From DASXRC01 sp036506495 (GTDB lineage Bacteria; Actinomycetota; Actinomycetes; Mycobacteriales; Micromonosporaceae): a stretch of 25,420 bases of DNA. Below, piece after piece: positions 7,027 to 14,145 of this stretch (position 1 is its first letter; every line of letters starts with the position of its first letter). The stretch is taken from positions 1-25,420 of the forward strand of contig DASXRQ010000069.1 of assembly GCA_036506495.1 (NCBI GenBank). The letters are read 5' to 3'. Position numbers and translations under genes: made by a program. The notes under the pieces are model-generated. The model had not been told where the DNA came from. It saw only the letters and a program-made list of their open reading frames with translations, and ran no database searches.

Positions 7027-8064
7027 ATGCGCGTCTTGGTCACCGGCCACCTGGGATATCTCGGCAGCGTGCTCGTGCCGAAGCTGACCGCCGCGGGGCA
7101 CGACGTGATCGGGTTGGATACCGGCTTCTTCGCCGACTGCACGCTCGGCCCGCCTCCGCCCACCGTGCCGACGGTGCGCGCCGACCTGCGGGAGGTGACC
7201 CCGGCGACGGTGGCCGAGGTCCGGCCGGACGCGGTGCTGCACCTCGCGGCGCTCTGCAACGATCCGCTCGGCAACCTCGACCCCGAGCTCACCTACGACA
7301 TCAACCACCGGGCCACGGTGCGCCTGGCGAGGGCGGCCAAGGCCGCCGGCGCGGCACGGTTCCTGTTCTCCTCCTCGTGCAGCCTCTACGGGGCCGGCCT
7401 GGACGACCGCCCGCTCGACGAGGACGCGGGCTTCGCCCCGGTGACCCCGTACGGCGAGTCGAAGATTCGCTCGGAACAGGACCTCCTCCCGCTCGCCGAC
7501 GACGACTTCTCCCCGATCTTCCTGCGCAACGCCACGGCGTACGGCTTCTCGCCGCGGCTGCGCGGCGACCTCGTCGTCAACGACCTGGTCGGCCACGCGC
7601 TGCTCGCCGGCGAGGTCCGGCTGCGCAGCGACGGCATGGCCTGGCGGCCGCTGGTCCACGCCGACGACATCGCGGCGGCGTTCCTCGCGCTGCTCGAGGC
7701 GCCGCACGAGATCGTGCACGGCCGGGCGTTCAACGTCGGCCACACCGGCGAGAACTACCTCATCCGCGACGTCGCGGAGCTGGTCCGCGAGGTGGTCGGC
7801 GGCACGGTCACCTACGCCGATGGGGCCGGTGCCGATGCCCGCAACTACCGGGTCTCATGCGACCGCATAGCGCGGGAGGTGCCGACCTTCCGTCCGCAGT
7901 GGACACTGCGCAAGGGGATCGAGCAGTTGGCTGAGGCGTACGAGCGGCACGGTCTAACGCTCGACGCGCTGATGGGCGAGCGGCACCAGCGGCTCCGGCG
8001 CATCGACGCGCTGCGCGCGGCTCACGCCATCGACGACACGTTGCGCTGGACGGAGGCCTCGTGA
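7027..8064 (+). CDS. Extended SDR NAD-dependent epimerase/dehydratase
   Basis: This is a 345-residue protein. It has the TGHLGYLGS nucleotide-binding loop (6-14), LHLAALCNDP (71-80, the family 'HLAA' element), SSSCSLYG (115-122) and the catalytic pair Y142xxxK146 in PYGESK. This is a complete extended short-chain dehydrogenase/reductase acting on a nucleotide sugar. Whether it is a 4-epimerase, 4,6-dehydratase or C4 reductase cannot be decided from sequence alone. It does not look like a canonical RfbG CDP-glucose dehydratase. Divergent placement next to the cytidylyltransferase and C-methyltransferase suggests it works on the same sugar. ATG 7027 has GGAG 4 nt upstream. The stop overlaps the GTG of the next gene by four bases (8061-8064), so the two products are made together. 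Confidence 0.85.
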   Translation: MRVLVTGHLGYLGSVLVPKLTAAGHDVIGLDTGFFADCTLGPPPPTVPTVRADLREVTPATVAEVRPDAVLHLAALCNDPLGNLDPELTYDINHRATVRLARAAKAAGAARFLFSSSCSLYGAGLDDRPLDEDAGFAPVTPYGESKIRSEQDLLPLADDDFSPIFLRNATAYGFSPRLRGDLVVNDLVGHALLAGEVRLRSDGMAWRPLVHADDIAAAFLALLEAPHEIVHGRAFNVGHTGENYLIRDVAELVREVVGGTVTYADGAGADARNYRVSCDRIAREVPTFRPQWTLRKGIEQLAEAYERHGLTLDALMGERHQRLRRIDALRAAHAIDDTLRWTEAS

Positions 8065-9119
8065 CCGGCACGTTGGTCGAGGACACCACGCTCGACCTGC
8101 GGGTCGGCGATGTCGTCGAGGTCCGTAGCGAGGCGGAGATCCTGGCCACCCTCGACGAGCGCGGCGAGCTCGAGTCGCTGCCGTTCATGCCCGAGATGCT
8201 GCGGTACTGCGGACAGCGGTTGACCGTTTACAAGGTGGCCCACAAGCTCTGCGACACGATGACCCGATCCGGCATCCGTCGGATGGAGAACGCCGTCCAC
8301 CTCACCGGTGTCCGCTGTGACGGTGGCGGGCACGGCGGTTGCCAGGCGGCCTGCCTCGTCTACTGGAAGCACGCGTGGCTGCGCAAGGTGGACCCCGCGG
8401 TGGACGGTGCCGCACCCACGGAGCCGGTGGCGGACGCTCCCGACCTCCTGCCGCTCCTCATGATCGCCAGCCGGCGCCCGCCGGACGAGGACGGCACCGA
8501 GCGCCACCGGTGCCAGGCCACCGAGCTGCTGCGTGCGGCGCCCGAGGTGCTGCCCCTGCGCGACGTGCGGCAGTTCACGGCGGACGTCCGGACTGGCAAC
8601 GCCGGCCTGTTCTGGACGCTGCGGACCATCTTCGTGGGGCTCTACAACCGCGCCCAGAGCGCCAGCGGGCGCATCCTGCCGCGCTGGCTGCGGTTCCGCG
8701 GTGGGCGGCAGTGGGGCTATCTGCGCGGCACCGCGGCGCAGACACCGGTCGTGAAGACCGGCCTGCACCCGGGCGACCTGGTCCGGGTCCGATCGCGACG
8801 GGAGATCGAGCCGACCCTAAACGCCAACCTGCTCAACCGTGGCATGGGCTTCGACAACGAGATGGCCCGGTTCTGTGGGCGTACCGCCCGCGTGGCCCGC
8901 CGCATCGACCACATCATCGACGAGCGGACCGGGCGGATGCTGCAGATGCGCAACCCCTGCATCGTGCTCGACGGGGTCGTGTGCGAGGGGGCGTACAACG
9001 CGAACTGCCCGCGGGCCATCACGCCGTACTGGCGGGAGGCGTGGCTCGACAAGATCGATGACCCTAGCCCGCGACCTGCTGGTAGACGCGGAGGTAGTCC
9101 ACCTCGAGCTGGCGGGTGA
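8061..9119 (+). CDS. Unrecognised protein with two copies of a Cys-containing domain
   Basis: I do not recognise this 352-residue family. Residues 13-112 and 235-334 are an internal duplication exactly 222 residues apart with no gaps needed. Both copies run GDxVxVRSxxEI, an EMxRxCG segment (C50/C272), a VxC element (C86/C308), a second Cys eight residues later (C94/C316), and YWxxAWLxK(V/I)D. In the last 28-residue block I count 12 identities. The first copy has additional cysteines (C64, C98). The evenly spaced Cys triads could bind metal or form disulfides. The GDxVxVRS beginning suggests a small beta-barrel. The linker (about 113-234) contains a predicted amphipathic or hydrophobic stretch (LFWTLRTIFVGLYN). 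There is no signal peptide. Translational coupling (GTGA) to the SDR gene suggests a shared pathway. The last 56 bases overlap the convergent GH16 gene. Confidence 0.8.
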   Translation: MTGTLVEDTTLDLRVGDVVEVRSEAEILATLDERGELESLPFMPEMLRYCGQRLTVYKVAHKLCDTMTRSGIRRMENAVHLTGVRCDGGGHGGCQAACLVYWKHAWLRKVDPAVDGAAPTEPVADAPDLLPLLMIASRRPPDEDGTERHRCQATELLRAAPEVLPLRDVRQFTADVRTGNAGLFWTLRTIFVGLYNRAQSASGRILPRWLRFRGGRQWGYLRGTAAQTPVVKTGLHPGDLVRVRSRREIEPTLNANLLNRGMGFDNEMARFCGRTARVARRIDHIIDERTGRMLQMRNPCIVLDGVVCEGAYNANCPRAITPYWREAWLDKIDDPSPRPAGRRGGSPPRAGG

Positions 9120-10200
9120 GGGTGGGGTCGGTCAGCCCCACGTTCCACCGTCGCTGCCAGTTGTTGTCGACCATCATGTGCAGGATGATCTGCATCGGCC
9201 CGCTCTCGATCGCGCTCGCATTCGAGAACTGGGCGCATTTCTTGCCGTCGATGTACCACGCGATGTGGTCGGGCTCCCAGTCCACGCCCATCCGGACGAA
9301 GCCCTTGGAGTAGTCCTTCGCCGCGCAGGCGCCGTTGTTGTGCTTGCCGCTGTTGGCGTTGTACGCCTGGGCTCTGTCGTTGTAGCTGTAGGTCATGAAC
9401 ATGGTGGTGGGATCGTCGCCGAGCAGCTCCAAGATGTCGATCTCGGATCGGTAGTTGTAGCTCGGGTCAGCGGGCAGCATCCAGAACGCCGTGAAGAAAC
9501 CCTGTGTCGCCGGGAACTTGATGCGTGCCTCAACGTAGCCGTAGGTGAACTTAAAGAGATAGTTGGATCCGTTGTCGGCCCGGGGCCGCGCGGTCGACAA
9601 CAGGCCCGCCTTGTAGGTGCAGCTCCCGTTCTGGCACGCGGACGACGGATACGGCGGCGAGCGCGGCGCGGCGATCAGCTTAGCCGTGCCGTTGGAGACG
9701 ACGACCTGCGACGGCTGGTAGTGCTCGCGCCCGTTGTTGAACGTCGACGTGCAGTCGCCGGTGTTCCAATCGAAGCAGGGCGTGAGCTTGCGGTGGTCGT
9801 AGTCGCTGCCGTTGAACTCCTCGCTGAACGCGACCTTCCACTGCTTGCCGGCCGCCGCCGCCACGGGAGGCTTCCCCGGAGAGGTGGGCGAGGCTCCGGT
9901 CGGAGAGGCGCCCGCGGATGAGCGCGTGCTGGGAGAGGGCACGGCGGAGCCAAGCGCCGCGAACGCGCTTGGTGACGCCGACGGCTGGCGCGGCGTTGGC
10001 ACGCCGCTGGCTGAATCCGACCGCGCACCGCTCGAGGGCGACTCCGGGCCTAGGGAAGTCGCGCCAGGACGCGAAACGATGCCGTACGCCGCGGCGCCCG
10101 TCAAAAGCGCCACGACGGTGGCGGCGGCCGTCCAGCCCAGCACGCGCGGCCAGCGCCGCGTAACCCTCTGTGACTGTGAACCGATCGCGCTACGGCGCAT
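9064..10200 (-). CDS. Membrane-anchored GH16 family glycoside hydrolase
   Basis: This is a 378-residue protein. A single hydrophobic helix at about 20-42, with Arg before it, acts as a signal anchor. A Ser/Pro/Ala/Thr-rich linker runs to about residue 118, and a GH16 domain occupies 120-378. The catalytic motif EIDILE is at 253-258 (E253 nucleophile, D255, E258 acid/base). The substrate-site element GYVEARIKFP and the terminal VDYLRVYQ strand are also typical. GH16 enzymes cut beta-1,3/1,4-glucans, galactans or related polymers. Here it may trim or release the polysaccharide made by this locus, which is inference. ATG 10200 is preceded by GGGAGGGG (10213-10220). An upstream in-frame GTG at 10275 exists, but it would place the anchor 25 residues deeper and run through a likely promoter. 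The 3' end overlaps the neighbouring convergent gene. Confidence 0.87.
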   Translation of the reverse strand: MRRSAIGSQSQRVTRRWPRVLGWTAAATVVALLTGAAAYGIVSRPGATSLGPESPSSGARSDSASGVPTPRQPSASPSAFAALGSAVPSPSTRSSAGASPTGASPTSPGKPPVAAAAGKQWKVAFSEEFNGSDYDHRKLTPCFDWNTGDCTSTFNNGREHYQPSQVVVSNGTAKLIAAPRSPPYPSSACQNGSCTYKAGLLSTARPRADNGSNYLFKFTYGYVEARIKFPATQGFFTAFWMLPADPSYNYRSEIDILELLGDDPTTMFMTYSYNDRAQAYNANSGKHNNGACAAKDYSKGFVRMGVDWEPDHIAWYIDGKKCAQFSNASAIESGPMQIILHMMVDNNWQRRWNVGLTDPTLTRQLEVDYLRVYQQVAG

Positions 10201-10240
10201 CGCCGACGTTCGCCCCTCCCAGGCCAGCAAGCCGATGGCG

Positions 10241-10295
10241 ACGCTAACAGGCGGCGGTCCTTGATCAGTTTCCACTTAAGGAAAACATATGGTGA
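10241..10295. promoter_or_regulatory. AT-rich promoter region between the two surface-enzyme genes
   Basis: Bases 10261-10290 contain only 9 G/C of 30, a sharp dip in a very GC-rich window. TTTCC (10269-10273) and GGAAA (10280-10284) form an inverted repeat. On the minus strand, CTGATC (10268-10263) and TAGCGT (10246-10241) with a 16-nt spacer could be the GH16 promoter. Assignment is tentative. Confidence 0.35.
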
Positions 10296-10348
10296 CGGCG
10301 TCGCGCCAAGGTGGGCGCGGCGAACGACCCTGTGCCGACGAACCCGTG

Positions 10349-10368
10349 GACCCGCTAGGCTGCGGGTC
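10349..10368 (+). promoter_or_regulatory. TAGGCT -10-like hexamer framed by a 7-bp inverted repeat
   Basis: GACCCGC (10349-10355) and GCGGGTC (10362-10368) are perfect inverted arms around TAGGCT (10356-10361), which fits the actinobacterial -10 pattern. The TTG start of the beta-helix gene lies 33 nt further on. This could be a promoter whose -10 sits inside an operator, or simply a hairpin. No good -35 was found. Confidence 0.35.
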
Positions 10369-10401
10369 GTCGTTCCCACTCCGCTTATCCAGGGGAGCTA
10401 G

Positions 10402-11571
10402 TTGCCCGCGACAGGCCCAACGGATCGTCACCGACCGAACGCTGCGCGACGGCGCACGGTGCTTCGCGAGCTGCGTCGGCCGCGTGCGTGGGTGCTGGCC
10501 GGGCTCGTGCTCGTCCTCGTCTTCGCGGGCGTGAAGGTGACTTCCGAGTTCGGGGAATCGAGCAACGGCAACGCAGCCGGCACCGCGTGGAAGTCTTCGA
10601 CGCCGGCGCCCTCGGCGGGATCGGCGTCGGCTTCGCCGTCGGCGGTGACCGGTTCGCCATCGCGGTCGACATCGCCGTCGCCGCGGCACACCGAGCGGCT
10701 GGGGGCCAGTCCACCGCCACCGGTCGAGAATTCGCGGGGCCGGTGCCCATTGCCCAAGTACCCGACGCCACGGTGCACGGGTGTACCGGCGGGGACCGCA
10801 CTCAAGACCCTGGCACTCAATGTCGACAACGACGCGTACGCCGTCTACAAGGCCGGAGCGGTCATTGACGGCAGGCACATTCCCGGCCACCTCTTGATCA
10901 AAGCCCCGAACGTCACCGTGAAGAACAGCCAGATCGATGGCACCGTGATGAACGAGTTCGGTGGGCGGTACTACCCGTACACGATCATCGACTCCACGGT
11001 CGGGCCGGCCACCGGGTGCATTACGGCGCCCGGCCTGGGCTACGCCCACTACACCGCGAAGGGGGTCCGGGTCCGCGGGCATGACGATGGCTTCCGAGTG
11101 GACGCGCCCGGCGACGTCCGGATAGAGGACTCCTACGCCAAGCTGTGCTGGAACCCGCCCGCGGTGGCGCCGCCGGACGGTTCGCACTCGGGCGGCATCC
11201 AGGTCGACTGCCCGACACGGTGCGGCGACATCGTCTTCAGCCACAACACCGTCGACAACCGGCAACCCAACGCCAACTCCGGCATCACGATGCAATCGTT
11301 CGCCGGCAACATCGTCCACGGACCGGTCACCATCAGCCACAACCTCGTCGGCGGGGGTGGCTACGTGATGTGGCCATGGTGGTACGACCCGGCCGGGCCC
11401 GAGATCAAATACGAGATCCACAACAACCGGGTCATCAACAAGAGCTGGGCCTACGGTCCCGTCGACGCCAACGGCTCCTGCGCGCACCAAAACTGGTCCG
11501 GCAATACGCTCGTGACCATCGACGCCGATTACAACATCACGTCGACCGTGGGACCGCTGCCGTGCACCTAA
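10402..11571 (+). CDS. Membrane-anchored right-handed beta-helix protein
   Basis: This is a 389-residue protein. A basic N-terminus leads into one transmembrane helix (about 29-46). A Ser/Pro/Thr-rich linker (about 50-110) follows, then a domain with parallel beta-helix rhythm: IKAPNVTVKNSQIDG, the GVRVRGHDDGFRV and VRIEDSYAK rungs, and DIVFSHNTVDN, VTISHNLVGG and YEIHNNRVIN. This resembles pectate-lyase-like folds found in polysaccharide lyases, hydrolases and epimerases. No family-specific catalytic motif is certain. The substrate could be the uronate-containing polymer predicted for this locus. The start is TTG 10402, supported by AGGGGAG at 10391-10397. GTG at 10459 is a weaker alternative. 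It is divergent from the GH16 gene and copies its anchor-linker-domain plan, so both probably face the cell exterior. Confidence 0.75.
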   Translation: MPATGPTDRHRPNAARRRTVLRELRRPRAWVLAGLVLVLVFAGVKVTSEFGESSNGNAAGTAWKSSTPAPSAGSASASPSAVTGSPSRSTSPSPRHTERLGASPPPPVENSRGRCPLPKYPTPRCTGVPAGTALKTLALNVDNDAYAVYKAGAVIDGRHIPGHLLIKAPNVTVKNSQIDGTVMNEFGGRYYPYTIIDSTVGPATGCITAPGLGYAHYTAKGVRVRGHDDGFRVDAPGDVRIEDSYAKLCWNPPAVAPPDGSHSGGIQVDCPTRCGDIVFSHNTVDNRQPNANSGITMQSFAGNIVHGPVTISHNLVGGGGYVMWPWWYDPAGPEIKYEIHNNRVINKSWAYGPVDANGSCAHQNWSGNTLVTIDADYNITSTVGPLPCT

Positions 11572-11692
11572 CAGGCAACGAGGCGTCGGGCGTCCCCCGG
11601 CAGCGTCGCAAATCCGTCAACGGCGTCCCGGCGCACAACTGGGCCGCATAGAATCGCTTCGCCTTGTTCCCCGAGCCAGGTGGAGTTCCTTC

Positions 11693-11800
11693 ATGCGCGT
11701 TCTCGTCACCGGGCGCGGGATGCCCGGCTCCCGCACCGTGCGCTCGCTTGGCACGGCGCCGCAACCCGCGGTTCGGTCGGCGCTGAGAGCCGCCAGGTGA
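11693..11800 (+). pseudogene. 35-codon SDR-like leader ORF coupled to the flippase
   Basis: The ORF starts at ATG 11693 with GGAG (11682-11685) 7 nt upstream and ends with TGA at 11798-11800, overlapping the GTG of the flippase (GTGA). Its start MRVLVTGRGMPGS resembles the Rossmann loop that begins SDR epimerases (the gene at 7027 begins MRVLVTGHLGYLGS), with one residue missing from the glycine motif. After about 20 codons the resemblance stops. It is either the decayed head of a lost epimerase gene or a short leader peptide that delivers ribosomes to the flippase start. A TAGAAT -10-like hexamer lies at 11649-11654. Confidence 0.5.
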
Positions 11801-13269
11801 CCACCTCAGACGTGTCGACGGAGTCGATCGGACGCCAGGCGGGTCGCGGGCTTCGATGGAGCCTCGCCGGCACGATCATCGGCAAGGCCGGCGGGTTCGT
11901 CATGGGGCTGGTGCTCGCCCGGTTGCTCGCGCCGGCCGACTTCGGCGTGTACGCGGTCGCGGTGGCGGCGATGGCGTTCGTCATGCACGTCAACGACGTC
12001 GGGCTCATCGCGGCCACCGTGCAGTGGCGCGGGCGGCTGGAGGACATGGCGCCGACGGCGGCGACGATGGCCGTGTCGTTCAGCGTGGTGATCTACGGGA
12101 TCTTCTGGTTCGCCGCGCCGGCGATCGCCGGGATCGCGCACCTGCCTCAGGCCACGGGCCTCATCCGGCTGGTCACCGTCGTGATACTCGTCGACGGCGT
12201 GACCGCCGTACGCAGTGCCGCGCTCATGCGGACGTTCCGGCAGGACAAGCTGATCCGGGCGAACATCGCCGGTCTCGCGGCCAACGCGGGCGTGGCGATC
12301 GGCCTGGCCGCGTCGGGCGCCGGGCCGTACAGCTTCGCCGCCGGGGTCGTCGCGGGTGCCATCGTCACCGGTGTCCTGGTCTTCATCGGGGCCGGACTGC
12401 CGTGGCGGCTGGGAATCGACCCCTCAATCGCCCGCAGGCTGATGGCGTTCGGCATACCGCTGGCGGCGAGCCTCGGCATCGAGGCCGTCCTGCTCAACGC
12501 CGACTACATCATCATCGGTCATCTCGTCGGGGCCGATTCGCTGGGCTACTACCTGCTGGCGTTCAACATCTCCACGTGGGCGCTGGGCATCATCAGCAGC
12601 GCCGTGCGATATGTGTCGATCGCTGGTTTCTCTCGACTGTCGGAAGTGGACTCCGCCACGCTGTCGGCCGGCGTCCACCGCTCGATGCCTCTGTTGTTCA
12701 CGGGCCTGGTACCCATCGTCGTGCTTACCGCCGCCCTCGCCTCGCCCCTCGTGACGACCCTGTACGGCGGCGAGTGGGCGCCGGCGGCGCCGGTGCTCCG
12801 CTTCCTCATGATTCTCACGGTGGTCCGCGTGCTGACGTCGTTCGCGCTGGACATCCTCATGGGCGCCGGTGCCACACGGTCGACGCTCTGGGTCAACCTG
12901 GGCTGGGCGGTCGCGCTGGTCCCGGCGCTCATCTTCGCCACCAGCCGCGACGGGATCCTCGGCGCGGCGATCGCGCACGCGATCGTGGGCGTACTGGTCG
13001 CCGCGCCGGTGACGGTCGTCGCGCTGCACCGCGTGGGCGTACGCCTGGGACCGGTCTTGCCCGCATTGGCGAGACCGGTGTTCGCGGGTGTCGTCGCGGG
13101 CGGGGCCACGCTGCTGGCGGAGCATGCGTCGGGCCCGCACCCGGTGGCACGGCTGTGCGTCGGGGGCACCGCCGGGCTATTGGTCTACGGCTCGCTGGCC
13201 ATGACACCGGCCCAACTCCGCCAGTCAATCGGGCTCCTCCGGCGGGAGGAAGCGCATGCCGTCGAATGA
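11797..13269 (+). CDS. Wzx-type oligosaccharide flippase (first copy)
   Basis: This 490-residue polytopic membrane protein has about a dozen or more hydrophobic segments and is of the MOP/polysaccharide-transporter type. The N-terminal region contains SLAGTIIGKAGGF, LVLARLLAPADFGVYAVA and NDVGLIAATVQWRG. ARLLxPxDFGxYAxA is a hallmark of Wzx/TuaB-like proteins. It should flip lipid-linked repeat units across the cytoplasmic membrane. The GTG at 11797 is chosen because it overlaps the stop of a 35-codon leader ORF and because the paralogue at 16052 begins at the equivalent point (VTDTTV against VTTSDV). It has no strong ribosome binding site of its own, consistent with coupling. The end overlaps the GT2 gene by 14 bases. 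It is closely related to the second flippase in this window: 42 of 53 residues are identical in the best block. Confidence 0.87.
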   Translation: MTTSDVSTESIGRQAGRGLRWSLAGTIIGKAGGFVMGLVLARLLAPADFGVYAVAVAAMAFVMHVNDVGLIAATVQWRGRLEDMAPTAATMAVSFSVVIYGIFWFAAPAIAGIAHLPQATGLIRLVTVVILVDGVTAVRSAALMRTFRQDKLIRANIAGLAANAGVAIGLAASGAGPYSFAAGVVAGAIVTGVLVFIGAGLPWRLGIDPSIARRLMAFGIPLAASLGIEAVLLNADYIIIGHLVGADSLGYYLLAFNISTWALGIISSAVRYVSIAGFSRLSEVDSATLSAGVHRSMPLLFTGLVPIVVLTAALASPLVTTLYGGEWAPAAPVLRFLMILTVVRVLTSFALDILMGAGATRSTLWVNLGWAVALVPALIFATSRDGILGAAIAHAIVGVLVAAPVTVVALHRVGVRLGPVLPALARPVFAGVVAGGATLLAEHASGPHPVARLCVGGTAGLLVYGSLAMTPAQLRQSIGLLRREEAHAVE

Positions 13270-14143
13270 CGTCCTCGTCTCCGTCTGCCTGCCGGTACGC
13301 AACGGCGCGTCCACCCTGGAGCCGGTTGTCCGGTCGATCCTGGCGCAAGAACACGCCAACCTCGATCTGATCATCTCCGACAACGCGTCCACCGACGGCA
13401 CCGAGGACCTGTGCCGTGCGCTCGCCGCCGCGGACGAGAGAATCGCCTATCACCGCCAGCCGGAGAACATCGGTCTCCTCAACAACTTCGTGGCCGCGAT
13501 GCGGCTGGCCAACGGCACGTTCATCCGGTGGGTAGGAGACGACGACTGGCTCGCGCCGAACTGTTTGTCCCAGAGCCTTAAGGTCTTCGCCGCGGACGAG
13601 CGGCTGATCCTCGTCACGATGGGGATGGCCTTCGTCGGGGAGGACGGGGTGACCGAGGCTCGCGACTACAGCGGCGGCGCGTTGGCCTCCAATGACCCGA
13701 TCGAGCGTTTCGCCGAGATGCTCCGCCTACTCAACGACAGCCACCTGTTGATCGATCCGTTGTACGGTCTGATGCGCCGCGAGGCGATCGCCTCGATTCC
13801 CCGCCGCAACATGCTCCGTGAGGATCAGATATTCGCCGCGAAGCTCGCCCTTGCGGGGCCGTGGGGGCATGTGCCCGAGGTGCTGGGTCGGCGCGGCTGG
13901 CGCGACGAGAGCCGTCCGGTTCTCGCGCGCCGGCTTGGCGTACCGGTCTGGACGGCCCGGGCGGCGACCACGTTGCAGGGCGTGGAACTGTTGCGCTGGG
14001 TGGGCCGGGCGGACCTCGACCCCGACCAGCGGCGCCGGGCCCGGGCGGCGGTCATCCGCTGGTACCTCGGCCGGCAGCGGCTGACGATGACGCATCGCGT
14101 TCACCGGCTCGCCCGAGCGGCCACCGGCGTTCGGGCGCCGTAG
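13256..14143 (+). CDS. Family 2 glycosyltransferase
   Basis: This is a 295-residue protein with a GT-A fold. VSVCLPVRNGAST (8-20) is the nucleotide-binding start, SDNASTDGT (41-49) the UDP-binding loop, and GDDDW (94-98) the DXD metal site. IRREDQ-type acid loops are represented by MLREDQIF, after the RRN at about residue 183. It transfers a sugar from a nucleotide donor to a growing lipid-linked repeat unit on the cytoplasmic face. Donor and linkage cannot be read from sequence. ATG 13256 has GGGAGGAAG just upstream and lies inside the 3' end of the flippase gene, so the two are coupled. The gene ends 2 nt before the convergent Asn-synthetase-like gene. Confidence 0.87.
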   Translation: MPSNDVLVSVCLPVRNGASTLEPVVRSILAQEHANLDLIISDNASTDGTEDLCRALAAADERIAYHRQPENIGLLNNFVAAMRLANGTFIRWVGDDDWLAPNCLSQSLKVFAADERLILVTMGMAFVGEDGVTEARDYSGGALASNDPIERFAEMLRLLNDSHLLIDPLYGLMRREAIASIPRRNMLREDQIFAAKLALAGPWGHVPEVLGRRGWRDESRPVLARRLGVPVWTARAATTLQGVELLRWVGRADLDPDQRRRARAAVIRWYLGRQRLTMTHRVHRLARAATGVRAP

Positions 14144-14145
14144 GG

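Noticed and set aside
11680..11796. Upstream extension of the first flippase to 11680
   Set aside because: The extra 39 residues do not resemble the paralogue, and the segment holds the ribosome binding site and a separate short ORF in another frame.
11856..13370. Plus-strand frame of about 500 codons inside the first flippase
   Set aside because: It is frame-shifted relative to the flippase and full of Arg/Gly/His; the flippase frame matches its paralogue at 16052 throughout.
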